A DNA stretch of 64,000 bases, taken from Cylindrospermum stagnale PCC 7417. Its GTDB lineage: Bacteria; Cyanobacteriota; Cyanobacteriia; Cyanobacteriales; Nostocaceae. A program made the translations under genes and the position numbers. Under the pieces are notes generated by a model. It saw nothing but the letters and a program-made list of their open reading frames with translations. It had not been told where the DNA came from and did not search any database. The stretch is taken from contig NC_019757.1 in assembly GCF_000317535.1 (NCBI RefSeq), forward strand, positions 3,995,501-4,059,500, read 5' to 3'. Positions 29,629 to 38,003 of the stretch are shown here, one piece after another (the first letter of the stretch is position 1; each line of letters opens with the position of its first letter).

Positions 29629-29887
29629 GAGGATGTTTGAAAAGTTGTTTGTGATAAATATAACACTCGTAGCTCCCCCTAAATCCACGCCAGTCGCTCA
29701 TGGGGAGCCACTGCGTTGGGCGGCTCCGCCGACTTGTTCGCGCAGCGTCTCCCCTTGGGAGAAGCATGTGGCGTGGAGACAAGACAGCGCTGGCTCCCCG
29801 AACGGGGGACTTTAAGAGTTTATTGCCCCCCTTGGAAAGGGGGGTTGGGGGGATCTCGATCAATTTTGATACTTTTCAAACATCCTC
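29629..29887. mobile_element. Non-coding MITE with GAGGATGTTTGAAAAGT ends
   Basis: A 259-bp segment bounded by perfect 17-bp inverted repeats (GAGGATGTTTGAAAAGT at the left, its complement at the right), each flanked outside by TTA, a possible 3-bp target duplication. The interior has no plausible gene. It contains nested palindromes: a GGCGGCTCCGCC-type repeat block (29720-29790) and a CCCCCCTTGG...GGGGTTGGGGGG block (29825-29855). It therefore looks like a transposase-less element moved in trans. Confidence 0.8.
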
Positions 29888-29926
29888 TTAGTCCTATAGC
29901 TAAATCAATCATAACTACAAATGAAC

Positions 29927-29979
29927 CACGAGATTTACACAGATAGGTATTAATCGGTGTAAATCTCGTGTGTTTTTTT
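29927..29979 (+). terminator. Strong hairpin and T-run before the second peroxiredoxin
   Basis: CACGAGATTTACAC pairs perfectly with GTGTAAATCTCGTG across a 16-nt loop and is followed by seven T residues. It is a good intrinsic terminator. It lies only 35 bp before the next gene and far (480 bp) from the previous one, so it may end a transcript running through the MITE, or attenuate the following gene. Confidence 0.7.
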
Positions 29980-30013
29980 ATAAAATAGTATTTAATTAAT
30001 CAGGGATAAAAAT

Positions 30014-30556
30014 ATGCTGACTTCAACTGATTTTAGCGGCTTATTCAATCAGCGCTTCTTCCGGAACTTTTTACCAGTTCCAGCGATAAGTCAGTTAAGA
30101 ATAGGAGTAGGGACACCAGATTTTAAATTGCCAGATATTACCAACAGCACTGTAGTAAAATTATCAGACTATAAAGGCAAGCAACCTGTTTTACTGGCTT
30201 TCACCCGAATATTTACAGAAAAACAATATTGCCCCTTTTGCTTTCCTCACATCAAAGCTTTGAATGAAAACTACGAGCAATTTAAAAATCGCGGAATCGA
30301 AGTTTTGCTGATTACTAGTACAGACGAAAGGCAAAGTCAAATAGTTGTCAGAGATTTAGGTTTACAAATGCCATTATTGAGTGACCCTGGTTGTCGCGTG
30401 TTTCTTAACTATCAAGTGGGGCAAGCACTAGGAGCGCCTTTACCAGCACAATTTGTATTAGATAAAGATGGCAGACTTCGCTACAGGCATTTATTTTCTT
30501 TTTTAGATCACAATGCTGGAGTAGAGACATTGTTAGAACAATTCAATTGGGTGTAA
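30014..30556 (+). CDS. Peroxiredoxin-like redoxin (AhpC/TSA fold)
   Basis: A 180-aa thioredoxin-fold redoxin. After an N-terminal extension of about 30 residues, the domain begins at VGTPDFKLPDITNST. The redox site is YCPFCFPHIKALNENY, a CPFC motif at the peroxidatic position, rather than the PTxxC of typical 2-Cys enzymes. EVLLITSTDERQ and QFVLDKDGRLRYRH are conserved redoxin strands. It is likely a peroxidase or thiol oxidoreductase of the PrxQ/AhpC-TSA-related group; substrate unknown. The ATG at 30014 follows AGGGATAAA. The GST gene begins 51 bp downstream. Confidence 0.85.
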   Translation: MLTSTDFSGLFNQRFFRNFLPVPAISQLRIGVGTPDFKLPDITNSTVVKLSDYKGKQPVLLAFTRIFTEKQYCPFCFPHIKALNENYEQFKNRGIEVLLITSTDERQSQIVVRDLGLQMPLLSDPGCRVFLNYQVGQALGAPLPAQFVLDKDGRLRYRHLFSFLDHNAGVETLLEQFNWV

Positions 30557-30607
30557 ACTCTATGGTAGGCAATGCTAGCTCTACTCATAAAACTGTAAGG
30601 TTTTCTC

Positions 30608-31264
30608 ATGCTGACACTTTATCACTCGCCAATTTCTCCGAACTCTCGTCGTATCTGGATTACGCTGTTGGAGAAAAAAATTGAGTTTGAATTGGTAGAG
30701 ATAAAATTGAATGGAGAACAGTTTAAACCAGATTTTTTGACGATTAGCCCCTTCCACCACATTCCAGTTTTGGTAGATGATGGATTTAATGTAGTGGAAT
30801 CCTTGGCAATTCTCGACTATTTAGAGGCAAAATACCCCACTCCGGCAATGTTGCCAAAAGATGTCAAAGATTTAGCGATCGTGCGGATGGTGGAACTGCT
30901 AACTGTGAATGAGCTTTTGCCAGCAACTACCACCTTTTTACCTCAGATCTTAGGCTTACCTGGAGGAAATTCCGAAAAAACTGAGCAAGCATTGCAGAAG
31001 ATTTCCACAGTGCTGAGTTTTTTTGAAAATACCCTTGACAATCGCCCTTACTTTGGTAGCCAAAACCTAACTCTAGCTGATGCTGTGGCTGGAACTGTAG
31101 TTCCTTGGGTGCCGAAAACAGGTATTTCTTTAAGTGACTATCCAAAAGTAAGTGCTTGGTGCGATCGCTTAATTTCACGTCCTGCATGGCAAGCTACTAA
31201 AGCCACACCAGAGGTAATAGTAGCGTTTAAATCTCTAATTCAGAATCGCATGAACCAGAATTAA
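30608..31264 (+). CDS. Glutathione S-transferase family protein
   Basis: A 218-aa soluble enzyme. The N-terminal thioredoxin-like domain begins MLTLYHSPISPNSRR, with the conserved cis-Pro in FHHIPVLVDDG and the glutathione gamma-glutamyl contact VVESLAILDYLE. The all-helical C-terminal domain includes LTLADAVAGTVVPW. The class and the electrophilic substrate are not evident. It follows a redoxin gene on the same strand, suggesting an oxidative-stress pair. Confidence 0.9.
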   Translation: MLTLYHSPISPNSRRIWITLLEKKIEFELVEIKLNGEQFKPDFLTISPFHHIPVLVDDGFNVVESLAILDYLEAKYPTPAMLPKDVKDLAIVRMVELLTVNELLPATTTFLPQILGLPGGNSEKTEQALQKISTVLSFFENTLDNRPYFGSQNLTLADAVAGTVVPWVPKTGISLSDYPKVSAWCDRLISRPAWQATKATPEVIVAFKSLIQNRMNQN

Positions 31265-31282
31265 GCTGACTAAGATCATCAA

Positions 31283-31321
31283 GTTGACACTCCCCGGTCC
31301 AAAGACACGGGGATTCTTGGT
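31283..31321 (+). other. IS200/IS605-type right-end or guide-RNA-like remnant
   Basis: GTTGACACTCCCCGG, a short loop, and a CGGGGATTCTTGG arm follow the GST stop. This hairpin form is typical of the 3' end of TnpB/IS200-IS605 family elements in cyanobacteria, where it is both transposon end and RNA scaffold. No transposase or TnpB gene is next to it here, so it is at most a remnant or a solo end. It could alternatively serve as the GST terminator. Confidence 0.4.
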
Positions 31322-31359
31322 TCAAAGATTCGCCTTTGGACGACAGGTTTACGCCTATT

Positions 31360-32349
31360 TCATAGTTTAAACTGCTCCAAATGACTGCGGGGATTATAGG
31401 TCCGTATCGCCCGGATTTTTTCGTAGTATTCCCGTTCTTGTGGGCTGAGGTCTTTTGGTGGTGCGATCGCCACCTTCACCAACTGATCGCCACGTCCACC
31501 CTTGGCTAGGGGCCAGCCTTTACCACGTAAGCGCAGAGATTGACCAGAACGCACCCCCGCAGGCAACTTGACATTAACTGAACCATCGGGGGTAGGGACA
31601 TCAATAGAAGCGCCTAATGTGGCTTCATCGGGAGTGATCGGCACTTCACAGACAAGATGATCACCTTCAATCTGGAAGAAAGAGTGCGGCTGAAGTTCAA
31701 CCTTTAAATACAAATCGCCCCGCTGTTGAGTCATCGGATTGACTTGACCTTTCCCCCGCACCCGCAAGCGAGTACCTGCTTTCGCCCCAGATGGGATGCG
31801 AACCTCAATCGTTTCGTTACCTAAACTGAAGCGTTTTTGCACACCAGCAAAGGCTTCAGCAAAAGTCAGGGTGATCACGGCTTCCGTATCTTGGGTAGCA
31901 CCAGTACCTGGATCTTGAAAACCAAAATCATTAAAACCGCCAACACCGCCACCGGGTCTACCAGTGGAAGTACGATAAGAGTAGTTTTGTCGCCCACTGC
32001 GCGGGCCCGCACCACCAAATAACTCATTCAGGAAGTCATTAAAACTGCCGTATTGACTGAAGTCAAAGCCGCCCATATCGACACCAGCGCCGCCACCAGG
32101 GAAACCTTCACCAGCTTGTTTCCAGTATTGACCAAATTGGTCGTACTTTTTGCGTTTGTCTGGGTCTGACAAAACTTCGTAGGCTTCGTTAACTTCTTTG
32201 AAGCGTGCCTCTGCCTGTTTGTTGTTTGGGTTGACGTCTGGGTGAAACTTACGGGCTAGTTTACGAAAAGCTTGTTTAATTTCTTCCGGACTGGCAGTCT
32301 TACTGATTCCTAAAATTGAGTAATAGTCTTTGAAGTCGGTTGCAGCCAT
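31360..32349 (-). CDS. DnaJ-type (class II, CbpA-like) co-chaperone
   Basis: A 329-aa J-domain protein. Residues 7-72 form the J domain with HPD at 36-38, which stimulates the ATPase of DnaK. A Gly/Phe-rich region (about 80-140: GGAGVDMGGFDFSQYG) follows, and then two C-terminal beta-barrel substrate-binding domains (RVRGKGQVN, SLRLRGKGWP). There is no CxxCxGxG zinc-finger region, so it is class II. AGGAGG lies 8 nt before the ATG. The gene is alone; the adjacent small kinase gene is on the same strand upstream in coordinate but 174 bp away. Confidence 0.93.
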   Translation of the reverse strand: MAATDFKDYYSILGISKTASPEEIKQAFRKLARKFHPDVNPNNKQAEARFKEVNEAYEVLSDPDKRKKYDQFGQYWKQAGEGFPGGGAGVDMGGFDFSQYGSFNDFLNELFGGAGPRSGRQNYSYRTSTGRPGGGVGGFNDFGFQDPGTGATQDTEAVITLTFAEAFAGVQKRFSLGNETIEVRIPSGAKAGTRLRVRGKGQVNPMTQQRGDLYLKVELQPHSFFQIEGDHLVCEVPITPDEATLGASIDVPTPDGSVNVKLPAGVRSGQSLRLRGKGWPLAKGGRGDQLVKVAIAPPKDLSPQEREYYEKIRAIRTYNPRSHLEQFKL

Positions 32350-32523
32350 CTACCAGCCTCCTGTAGAACTTTCCGTTATGTTTTTTTTCTAAGATATGAG
32401 ATTTACTATTTGCCAGGTATAATGCCAGGCAAAAAGATTCTGATATTAAATTAACAAACAATACAGAAAATCAAGTGTGGTTCTCGCTCACCACGAAGAG
32501 CGAAATTTCCGTACTCCCAACCT

Positions 32524-32982
32524 TCAAAGAAAGTGAATCAGGCTGTCAAGTCCGTCTGTCAAACTGGGGGGAGCATCCCGGAGTTGGCGATGCATCCGCA
32601 AGATGATTTCTTCGGGAACTTGGCGATCGCGTTTTCGATTGCGTGCCAAACACAGCCAAACTGGCGTTTTCACCCACATTCCCTGAATCTCAGTAAAACC
32701 CAAATCACGGGCTAAGGTGATCAGTTCATGGCGATTGCGTCGTTGGGCGTTGGTGGCATCGAAAATTGCCACTCTACCTGTGGTGATAACTTGCTGAAAT
32801 TGCCGCTCTATTTCCTGCCAAATCAACAGCCATGAACCCTGAGTCGCTTCGGAACCAAACAGTTGCCCCCGAATGGCATCTGTAGAAATTAGCTGCATTT
32901 GGGGGCATTCTGCCAGTAATTGTTTTGCCAAAGTTGACTTACCGCTACCTGGAAGACCAATCAGTAAGAAGAGTTTAGTCAT
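32524..32982 (-). CDS. Small P-loop kinase (polynucleotide-kinase-like)
   Basis: A 152-aa AAA/kinase-fold protein. Walker A is GLPGSGKST near residues 8-16. DATNAQRRNRHEL supplies a Walker-B-like Asp, and CLARNRKRDRQVPEE is a lid with several Arg residues. This is the zeta-toxin/T4-PNK-like small kinase family, acting on a nucleic-acid end or a small molecule. The substrate cannot be told. It lies directly downstream of glgC on the same strand, separated by a run of TAATGAC heptamers. Confidence 0.8.
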   Translation of the reverse strand: MTKLFLLIGLPGSGKSTLAKQLLAECPQMQLISTDAIRGQLFGSEATQGSWLLIWQEIERQFQQVITTGRVAIFDATNAQRRNRHELITLARDLGFTEIQGMWVKTPVWLCLARNRKRDRQVPEEIILRMHRQLRDAPPSLTDGLDSLIHFL

Positions 32983-33000
32983 TTGTCCAAAGTCCTTAAC

Positions 33001-33028
33001 TAATGACTAATGACTAATGACTAATGAC
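33001..33028. repeat. TAATGAC heptamer array abutting the glgC stop
   Basis: Four perfect copies of TAATGAC in tandem, ending in the glgC stop codon. This is a short tandem repeat of the kind found between genes throughout Nostocaceae genomes. Confidence 0.9.
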
Positions 33029-34317
33029 TAAATGATGGTGCCATCGGGAATTACAGCATTTTTCAGCACGACGACAATGCCACTGCGAATGTAAAAACCT
33101 TGACTTTCGCGTTCGGCTTCTTGCACGTTATCTTTATTGACGATTTTGACATCATGTCCGATTCGGGCATTTTTATCAATGATGGCACGGCGAATGAGAG
33201 TGTCCGTACCAATCCCTACAGGAATGTCATTTTTTTCGATGCTGCACTGGCGTTCTACAGAAGCTTGGTAATAGTCTGCTCCCATCAGCAGGGATTCTTC
33301 GATCACGCAGCCAGATTCAATCCGCGATCGCACTCCCAACACAGAATGCTGAATCCGACAATGTTTCAAAATGCAACCTTCGCCAATAATCGATTCTGTA
33401 ATCTGGCACTCTAACAGCTTAGTCGGCGGTAAGTACCGTGGGCGGGTGTAAATCGGCGCTTCTTCGTCGTAGAAGCTAAAAGGTGGCAGGGGTTGCTGAG
33501 TCAGTGCTAAATTTGCATCATAAAATGCCTCAATAGTCCCGATATCTTCCCAATAGTCATTAAACAAGTACGCTTGAACGTTGTAATCCTTGGCAGCATC
33601 AGGAATAATTTCCTTACCAAAATCAGTCCGTTCTAAAGATTCTTTCAACAACTTGATCAAAACATCTTTTTTAAAGACATAAATCCCCATCGAGGCGATG
33701 TAGGGCTGAAGTTCGGCTTGTTCTTTTGTCAAACCCAACACAGTCGTATCAACCCGCATTTTGTCTAAAGCCTCACCTTTCGGTTTTTCGCTAAAGTCAA
33801 TTACCCTACCGGACTCATCGATTTTCATCAAGCCAAAATCTGAAGCGCGGCGGTTGTCTATGGGAATAACTGAGAGAGTAATATCAGCATTCGTTTCCCT
33901 GTGGCGCTGGATAAACAAGCGGTAGTCCATGCGGTACAGGTGATCACCTGAGAGAATCAGATATTCGTCTGCATCCCAATCTTGCAACAGCCAGATGTAC
34001 TGACGCACCGCATCGGCTGTACCTTGGAACCAGTTAGGGTTTTCTGGTGTTTGTTGTGCCGCTAGCACTTCTACAAACCCTTCACTGAAACCACTAAAGT
34101 TGTAGGTACGGGCGATGTGGCGATTTAGGGAAGCTGAGTTAAACTGTGTCAGAACGTAGATTTTAAAGATTTCTGAATTGATGCAGTTGCTGACGGGGAT
34201 ATCGATTAAGCGGTACTTCCCCGCTACTGGGACTGCTGGTTTAGCACGGAGTTTGGTTAGCGGATAAAGCCGAGTACCCGCGCCCCCACCAAGAATGATT
34301 GCTAAGACTTTTTTCAC
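33028..34317 (-). CDS. glgC: Glucose-1-phosphate adenylyltransferase
   Basis: A 429-aa ADP-glucose pyrophosphorylase, the committed and allosterically controlled step of glycogen synthesis. The N-terminal nucleotidyltransferase domain shows [33 protein letters not shown] and [11 protein letters not shown], with the glucose-phosphate loop in FSEKPKG. The C-terminal left-handed beta-helix domain (from about residue 300: [13 protein letters not shown]) includes the Lys-containing end [12 protein letters not shown], where cyanobacterial enzymes bind the activator 3-phosphoglycerate. The start is GTG at 34317 with GGGAG upstream. Confidence 0.95.
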   Translation of the reverse strand: MKKVLAIILGGGAGTRLYPLTKLRAKPAVPVAGKYRLIDIPVSNCINSEIFKIYVLTQFNSASLNRHIARTYNFSGFSEGFVEVLAAQQTPENPNWFQGTADAVRQYIWLLQDWDADEYLILSGDHLYRMDYRLFIQRHRETNADITLSVIPIDNRRASDFGLMKIDESGRVIDFSEKPKGEALDKMRVDTTVLGLTKEQAELQPYIASMGIYVFKKDVLIKLLKESLERTDFGKEIIPDAAKDYNVQAYLFNDYWEDIGTIEAFYDANLALTQQPLPPFSFYDEEAPIYTRPRYLPPTKLLECQITESIIGEGCILKHCRIQHSVLGVRSRIESGCVIEESLLMGADYYQASVERQCSIEKNDIPVGIGTDTLIRRAIIDKNARIGHDVKIVNKDNVQEAERESQGFYIRSGIVVVLKNAVIPDGTII

Positions 34318-34602
34318 AAAATTTCTCCCGACTGCCTTTCAACTCTCCCCTTCAGTTTAGGACTGTATGTGGCAGCTGATAAGGGGGGATCGCAGATTCT
34401 CAGGGATGAATTTTCTTTCCTTCCCTTTTGTGATCAATAGCGCTGCTAATAATCCTCAACCTAGAACATTTGTATTATTTAATAGCAAAGATACCGCCAG
34501 GGTAAGCTTGACAGAAAAGTTGCCTATTATAATTTTATCAAAGAACCAACAGCAGCACAGCTACAAAGCTTATACAGATATTGCCATTTACTCACCAATG
34601 TC

Positions 34603-34722
34603 ATGTTCCAGCCGATTTACATTGTGCGTCTGGATGAACGAACACTTAACTTATTTATATTAGCTGGACAAAATAAAGAGATCGAGATTGAAATTCAACC
34701 AGATGGGAGTATAGAACCATGA
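34603..34722 (+). CDS. DUF6888-like small protein
   Basis: A 39-codon frame from ATG 34603 (MFQPIYIVRLDER...) whose stop overlaps the next start as ATGA (34719-34722), indicating translational coupling. The same frame is open upstream to about 34483, and its upstream codons (AAQLQSLYRYCHLLTNV) look like the N-terminal part of the DUF6888 family. The real start may therefore be a non-ATG codon near 34537, or the 5' end may have decayed. DUF6888 genes commonly precede DUF6887 genes in cyanobacteria. The function is unknown. Confidence 0.55.
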   Translation: MFQPIYIVRLDERTLNLFILAGQNKEIEIEIQPDGSIEP

Positions 34723-34922
34723 CGCAGGTAAACTTTGCTACAATGAGTGACCAGGAGCTAAAGCATTACCTTCTTACTCACCGTGATGATCAGGAGGCGT
34801 TTTATGCATACATGGATAGACGGCATTCTCGTCCTCGTAGTGCGGCTATAGAGTCTAATGATCCGGCTTGGGAAGAGAAAATGATAGCCGTGATTCAGGC
34901 GCAGTTAGGGGCTAATGGCTAA
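34719..34922 (+). CDS. DUF6887 family small protein
   Basis: A 67-aa acidic/basic soluble protein with the family pattern: MSDQELKHYLLTHRDD, an aromatic AFYAYMDRR, and a C-terminal WEEKMIAVIQAQL. It is coupled to the preceding DUF6888-like frame by an ATGA overlap. Such small two-gene units look toxin-antitoxin-like in size and arrangement, but no activity is known and none can be read from the sequence. Confidence 0.75.
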   Translation: MTQVNFATMSDQELKHYLLTHRDDQEAFYAYMDRRHSRPRSAAIESNDPAWEEKMIAVIQAQLGANG

Positions 34923-34954
34923 AATTCGCTTTCCGCAAACAATATTGATTAAAG

Positions 34955-35587
34955 ATGAACATTTGCTTGGAAACTGGTATAAATTTATCTACGTTGTTAG
35001 ATTTTGTTAAAACTTTCTTCATCATAATAGGCGGAGTACTTGCTTTTGCTAGCTACAAAGGTCAACATCAACAAAGAGCAATAGATAACAGCCTTAAATC
35101 GGTTGAACGTTTCGAGAAATCTATCCAGAAGGAAGATCTAGAAATCTGGGAAGTTATATGCTATCGAGCCTACGAAAGTGGTGGAGCCGAGCCAGGGCAT
35201 TTTGTTATCTACTCTAAAGAAGATGAAAGCAGTCAAATCCCGCTTTATAATCTATTTATTCCTGAAGGACAAGGACTTTGTATACCTGAATCTAAATTAA
35301 ATTTAGATGACCAAATTTCAAATCTTGAATTAGGCTCTGTGCGGCGTATAACAGAACAGTTAAATCTGATAAGTTATGAAATTTTATATGGAAATGTAGA
35401 ATTAAGGATTATCTATCAGGAGTTAGGTCAGATAATGGCTACTATATTCCAATGGATAGATGAAATTGAGGATAAAGATACAAAATCATCTACGCAATCT
35501 ATGTTCCCTTACTTTATTAAAGTGTATCGCAAGCGTCAAGGCATAATCAAGAATCTTCCTAGCAGACCTTACGTTAACTTCTGCTGA
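34955..35587 (+). CDS. Unknown membrane-anchored protein
   Basis: A 210-aa protein with a single N-terminal hydrophobic segment (about residues 16-36, FVKTFFIIIGGVLAFASY), followed by a soluble charged domain without recognised motifs. Its low GC resembles the preceding DUF6887/6888 pair. A 31-codon frame (ATG 34915) in another phase overlaps its start and may be a remnant. The function is not recognised. Confidence 0.6.
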   Translation: MNICLETGINLSTLLDFVKTFFIIIGGVLAFASYKGQHQQRAIDNSLKSVERFEKSIQKEDLEIWEVICYRAYESGGAEPGHFVIYSKEDESSQIPLYNLFIPEGQGLCIPESKLNLDDQISNLELGSVRRITEQLNLISYEILYGNVELRIIYQELGQIMATIFQWIDEIEDKDTKSSTQSMFPYFIKVYRKRQGIIKNLPSRPYVNFC

Positions 35588-35675
35588 TGCTGTACAGCAT
35601 TTCATATAAATTTGATTCGCAACATTATAGCCGCTGCAAAATCTCTATACTGACGCATATTGGGTTCATAAAACG

Positions 35676-35762
35676 CTAATCTTTTGGTGGATGACGTTGA
35701 CACAATTCTACATATTCCTTCAAAATTTGCTTGATTAGTTTGGGATATTCAGTTAATTTATC
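35676..35762 (-). pseudogene. Possible XisI-like N-terminal remnant
   Basis: On the minus strand a 28-codon stretch reads DKLTEYPKLIKQILKEY and ends at TAG. It resembles the first helix of XisI-family proteins (fdxN-element excision controllers), which begin with M-D-K-L and a YxxxIxxILxEY pattern. There is no start codon and no continuation, so at most it is a fragment. The rest of the 35588-35890 interval contains a dispersed TCTGCG-type repeat (35818-35860) and nothing else recognised. Confidence 0.3.
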
Positions 35763-35890
35763 CCTTGCTTAATTTCCTTTGATTCTGTATCTATAACAAC
35801 GAGTAGAATATAAAAAACTCAGCGTATCTCCGCGCTTACCTAAGCGAACCTCTGCGTTTAAAAAGTCGACACATCCTCAAAACAAAACTT

Positions 35891-37315
35891 ATGCAAATTC
35901 AAACACCAGACTGGGTTAAACACGCCGTATTCTACCAAATCTTCCCCGACAGATTCGCCAAAAGCAAACAGCCGCGCAAACGGTTGTTACATAGCGCCAG
36001 TTGGGAAGATTGGGAAGCAATGCCAACACTCCAAGGTTACAAAGGCGGCGATTTATGGGGCATTTTGGAGGAATTAGACTACATACAGAGTTTGGGGGTG
36101 AACGCGATTTACTTTACACCCATTTTTCAATCTGCGAGTAATCATCGCTATCACACCCATGATTTTTATCAAGTTGACCCAATTTTAGGGGGAAATGAAG
36201 CTTTTAAAGAATTGCTAGATGCCGCCCATCAACGAGATATTAAAGTCGTTCTCGATGGAGTATTTAATCATTCCAGTCGGGGCTTTTTCTTTTTTCATGA
36301 CGTTTTAGAAAATGGACCCAATTCCCCTTGGGTAAATTGGTTCAAAATTCACGGCTGGCCCTTAGCACCATACACCGGTGAGTTACCTGCAAACTACGAG
36401 GGTTGGGCGGGAATTCGGTCTTTGCCAGTGTTTAACCACGATAACCCAGAAGTGCGAGAATACATTATGGAAATTGCCGAATATTGGATTAAATTCGGCA
36501 TCGATGGTTGGCGGTTAGATGTACCATTTGAAATTAAAACTCCTGGTTTTTGGCAAGAGTTTCGACAGCGAGTTAAAGCGATTAATCCTGAAGCTTACAT
36601 TGTGGGTGAAGTTTGGGGTGATTCTCGTGAGTGGTTGGATGGAACCCAATTTGATGGGGTGATGAATTATTTATTTGCTGGGCCGACAATTGCTTTTGCG
36701 GCTGGCGATCGCGTAGACTTACAGCAAGTGCAAAGCCGTGACTATCAACCCTACCCACCCTTATTTGCTGCTGAGTATGCTACCAAAATCCAAGAACTAC
36801 TGCAACTATACCCTTGGGAGATTCAGCTAACGCAACTAAATTTGTTAGCGAGTCATGATACCGCCAGGTTAATAACCATTTCTGGAGGTGATAAAGCCAG
36901 CGCAGAATTAGCAACTTTACTATTACTCACCTTTCCCGGTGCGCCTAGTATATATTATGGTGATGAAGTTGGTTTACCTGGTGCTTTAGATCCAGATTCG
37001 CGGCGGGGTTTCCCTTTAGAAGCTAACTGGGATAGAGAAATTCTCAACACTCACAAACAACTAATTGCTATTCGCCAAAATTACCCAGCTTTGCGAACAG
37101 GTGATTACCAGGTGCTGTTTGCTCAAGGAGAATTATACATCTTTGCGCGAACTTTGGGAACTGAGAAATTGATTATTGCTGTGAATGCTGGTACAGCGTC
37201 AGCAAAAGCGCATTTAGATATTAACAAGTTGCAATTGATATATGGTACTGCGGAATGGAATAGTGAGCAATCGTCTTTAAGTCTTCCTCCGCGTACTGGT
37301 TGCATTTTAGGTTAA
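35891..37315 (+). CDS. GH13 alpha-amylase family (neopullulanase-like)
   Basis: A 474-aa enzyme of glycoside hydrolase family 13. The (beta/alpha)8 barrel starts almost at the N-terminus (VKHAVFYQIFPDRFA), so it lacks the N-terminal domain of classical cyclomaltodextrinases. Catalytic residues are present: nucleophile Asp210 (GWRLDVP), acid/base Glu240 (VGEVWGD) and transition-state Asp323 (LASHDTARL). DGVFNHSSRG is conserved region I. It probably hydrolyses maltodextrins or pullulan in the cytoplasm, as no signal peptide is seen. Its last 4 bp overlap the end of the convergent HNH gene. Confidence 0.92.
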   Translation: MQIQTPDWVKHAVFYQIFPDRFAKSKQPRKRLLHSASWEDWEAMPTLQGYKGGDLWGILEELDYIQSLGVNAIYFTPIFQSASNHRYHTHDFYQVDPILGGNEAFKELLDAAHQRDIKVVLDGVFNHSSRGFFFFHDVLENGPNSPWVNWFKIHGWPLAPYTGELPANYEGWAGIRSLPVFNHDNPEVREYIMEIAEYWIKFGIDGWRLDVPFEIKTPGFWQEFRQRVKAINPEAYIVGEVWGDSREWLDGTQFDGVMNYLFAGPTIAFAAGDRVDLQQVQSRDYQPYPPLFAAEYATKIQELLQLYPWEIQLTQLNLLASHDTARLITISGGDKASAELATLLLLTFPGAPSIYYGDEVGLPGALDPDSRRGFPLEANWDREILNTHKQLIAIRQNYPALRTGDYQVLFAQGELYIFARTLGTEKLIIAVNAGTASAKAHLDINKLQLIYGTAEWNSEQSSLSLPPRTGCILG

Positions 37316-37557
37316 ATGTCGAAATGTCGGTGAAAACGATTGTCGATTTTATTAGTTTTCTGCTGATTACAAGTTAAGCAGAGGGTTTGTAAATTGCTAA
37401 TATCGTTTTTACCACCACGAGACAAAGGGATAATATGATCAATGCTGAGGTTAGTTTCTTTACAGGTTTTACCGCAGCTTTGACACTGATATTTATCCCT
37501 TTGAAAAACGTAGTTTCTGACTTCTGGGGGTATGGGGATACGTGGGGTTTTATTCAT
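37312..37557 (-). CDS. HNH endonuclease
   Basis: An 81-aa stand-alone HNH nuclease. Two CxxC pairs (C25/C28 and C60/C63) bind the structural zinc. The catalytic core is SIDHIIPLSRGGKNDISNLQ, giving the Asp-His, the His-metal and the Asn of the motif. The size is typical of McrA/phage-type HNH proteins and of nucleases in defence islands. It is the last gene after the dynamin and KGK genes on this strand, separated from KGK copy 1 by a GACGCAGAGGCGCAGAG-type repeat. Confidence 0.88.
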   Translation of the reverse strand: MNKTPRIPIPPEVRNYVFQRDKYQCQSCGKTCKETNLSIDHIIPLSRGGKNDISNLQTLCLTCNQQKTNKIDNRFHRHFDI

Positions 37558-37607
37558 GTTTTTGTTTCACGCAGAGACGCAGAGGCGCAGAGAGGAGAAG
37601 ATAAGGT

Positions 37608-38003
37608 TTATGATGTAGTTTCGTTTATCATACGTCGTAAATCATCAAGGGGTGATTCTGGTTCTTTGATTACATCTTTTTCGGAAGATTCTTCTAACTC
37701 TTCTTCAACGTAAAATTCAATACTGAGTTTGAATTTTAATTTCCCTTTTTTCCAAGATTTAGAACCTAAATTTAGTATTTTGACATCCATCCCTTCTTTG
37801 AAAGATTTATTATCATAAGTGTAATTTCCTTCTAAATAATAAATTTTTTGCTCCCTTAATCCACTCCATAAAGTTTGTAAAAAACCGTCACTACCACCCA
37901 GTTTTTCTAATGCTTGTTTCAATTTACTAACTTTATAAGCCCAATCATTGCATTCAATTACATCATCATCATTACACTCTATCAACTTAAAATTATCTTC
38001 CAT
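37608..38003 (-). CDS. KGK-domain protein, copy 1
   Basis: A 131-aa soluble protein of the cyanobacterial KGK family, named for the motif seen here as SWKKGKLKFKLSIEF. It starts MEDNFKLIECNDDDVIE and ends with an acidic tail plus ESPLDDLRRMINETTS. It is one of three tandem paralogues (the others at 38114 and 38611). The function of the family is unknown. The gene lies downstream of a dynamin-like GTPase on the same strand. Confidence 0.8.
   Translation of the reverse strand: MEDNFKLIECNDDDVIECNDWAYKVSKLKQALEKLGGSDGFLQTLWSGLREQKIYYLEGNYTYDNKSFKEGMDVKILNLGSKSWKKGKLKFKLSIEFYVEEELEESSEKDVIKEPESPLDDLRRMINETTS

Noticed and set aside
29576-29946. Several 60-95 codon frames over the peroxiredoxin intergenic region
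   Set aside because: All lie in the MITE and its nested palindromes and have no protein features.
34367-34663. 98-codon plus-strand frame between glgC and the DUF6888-like gene
   Set aside because: It overlaps in another phase the frame that shows DUF6888-like residues and ends inside it; its composition is not protein-like.
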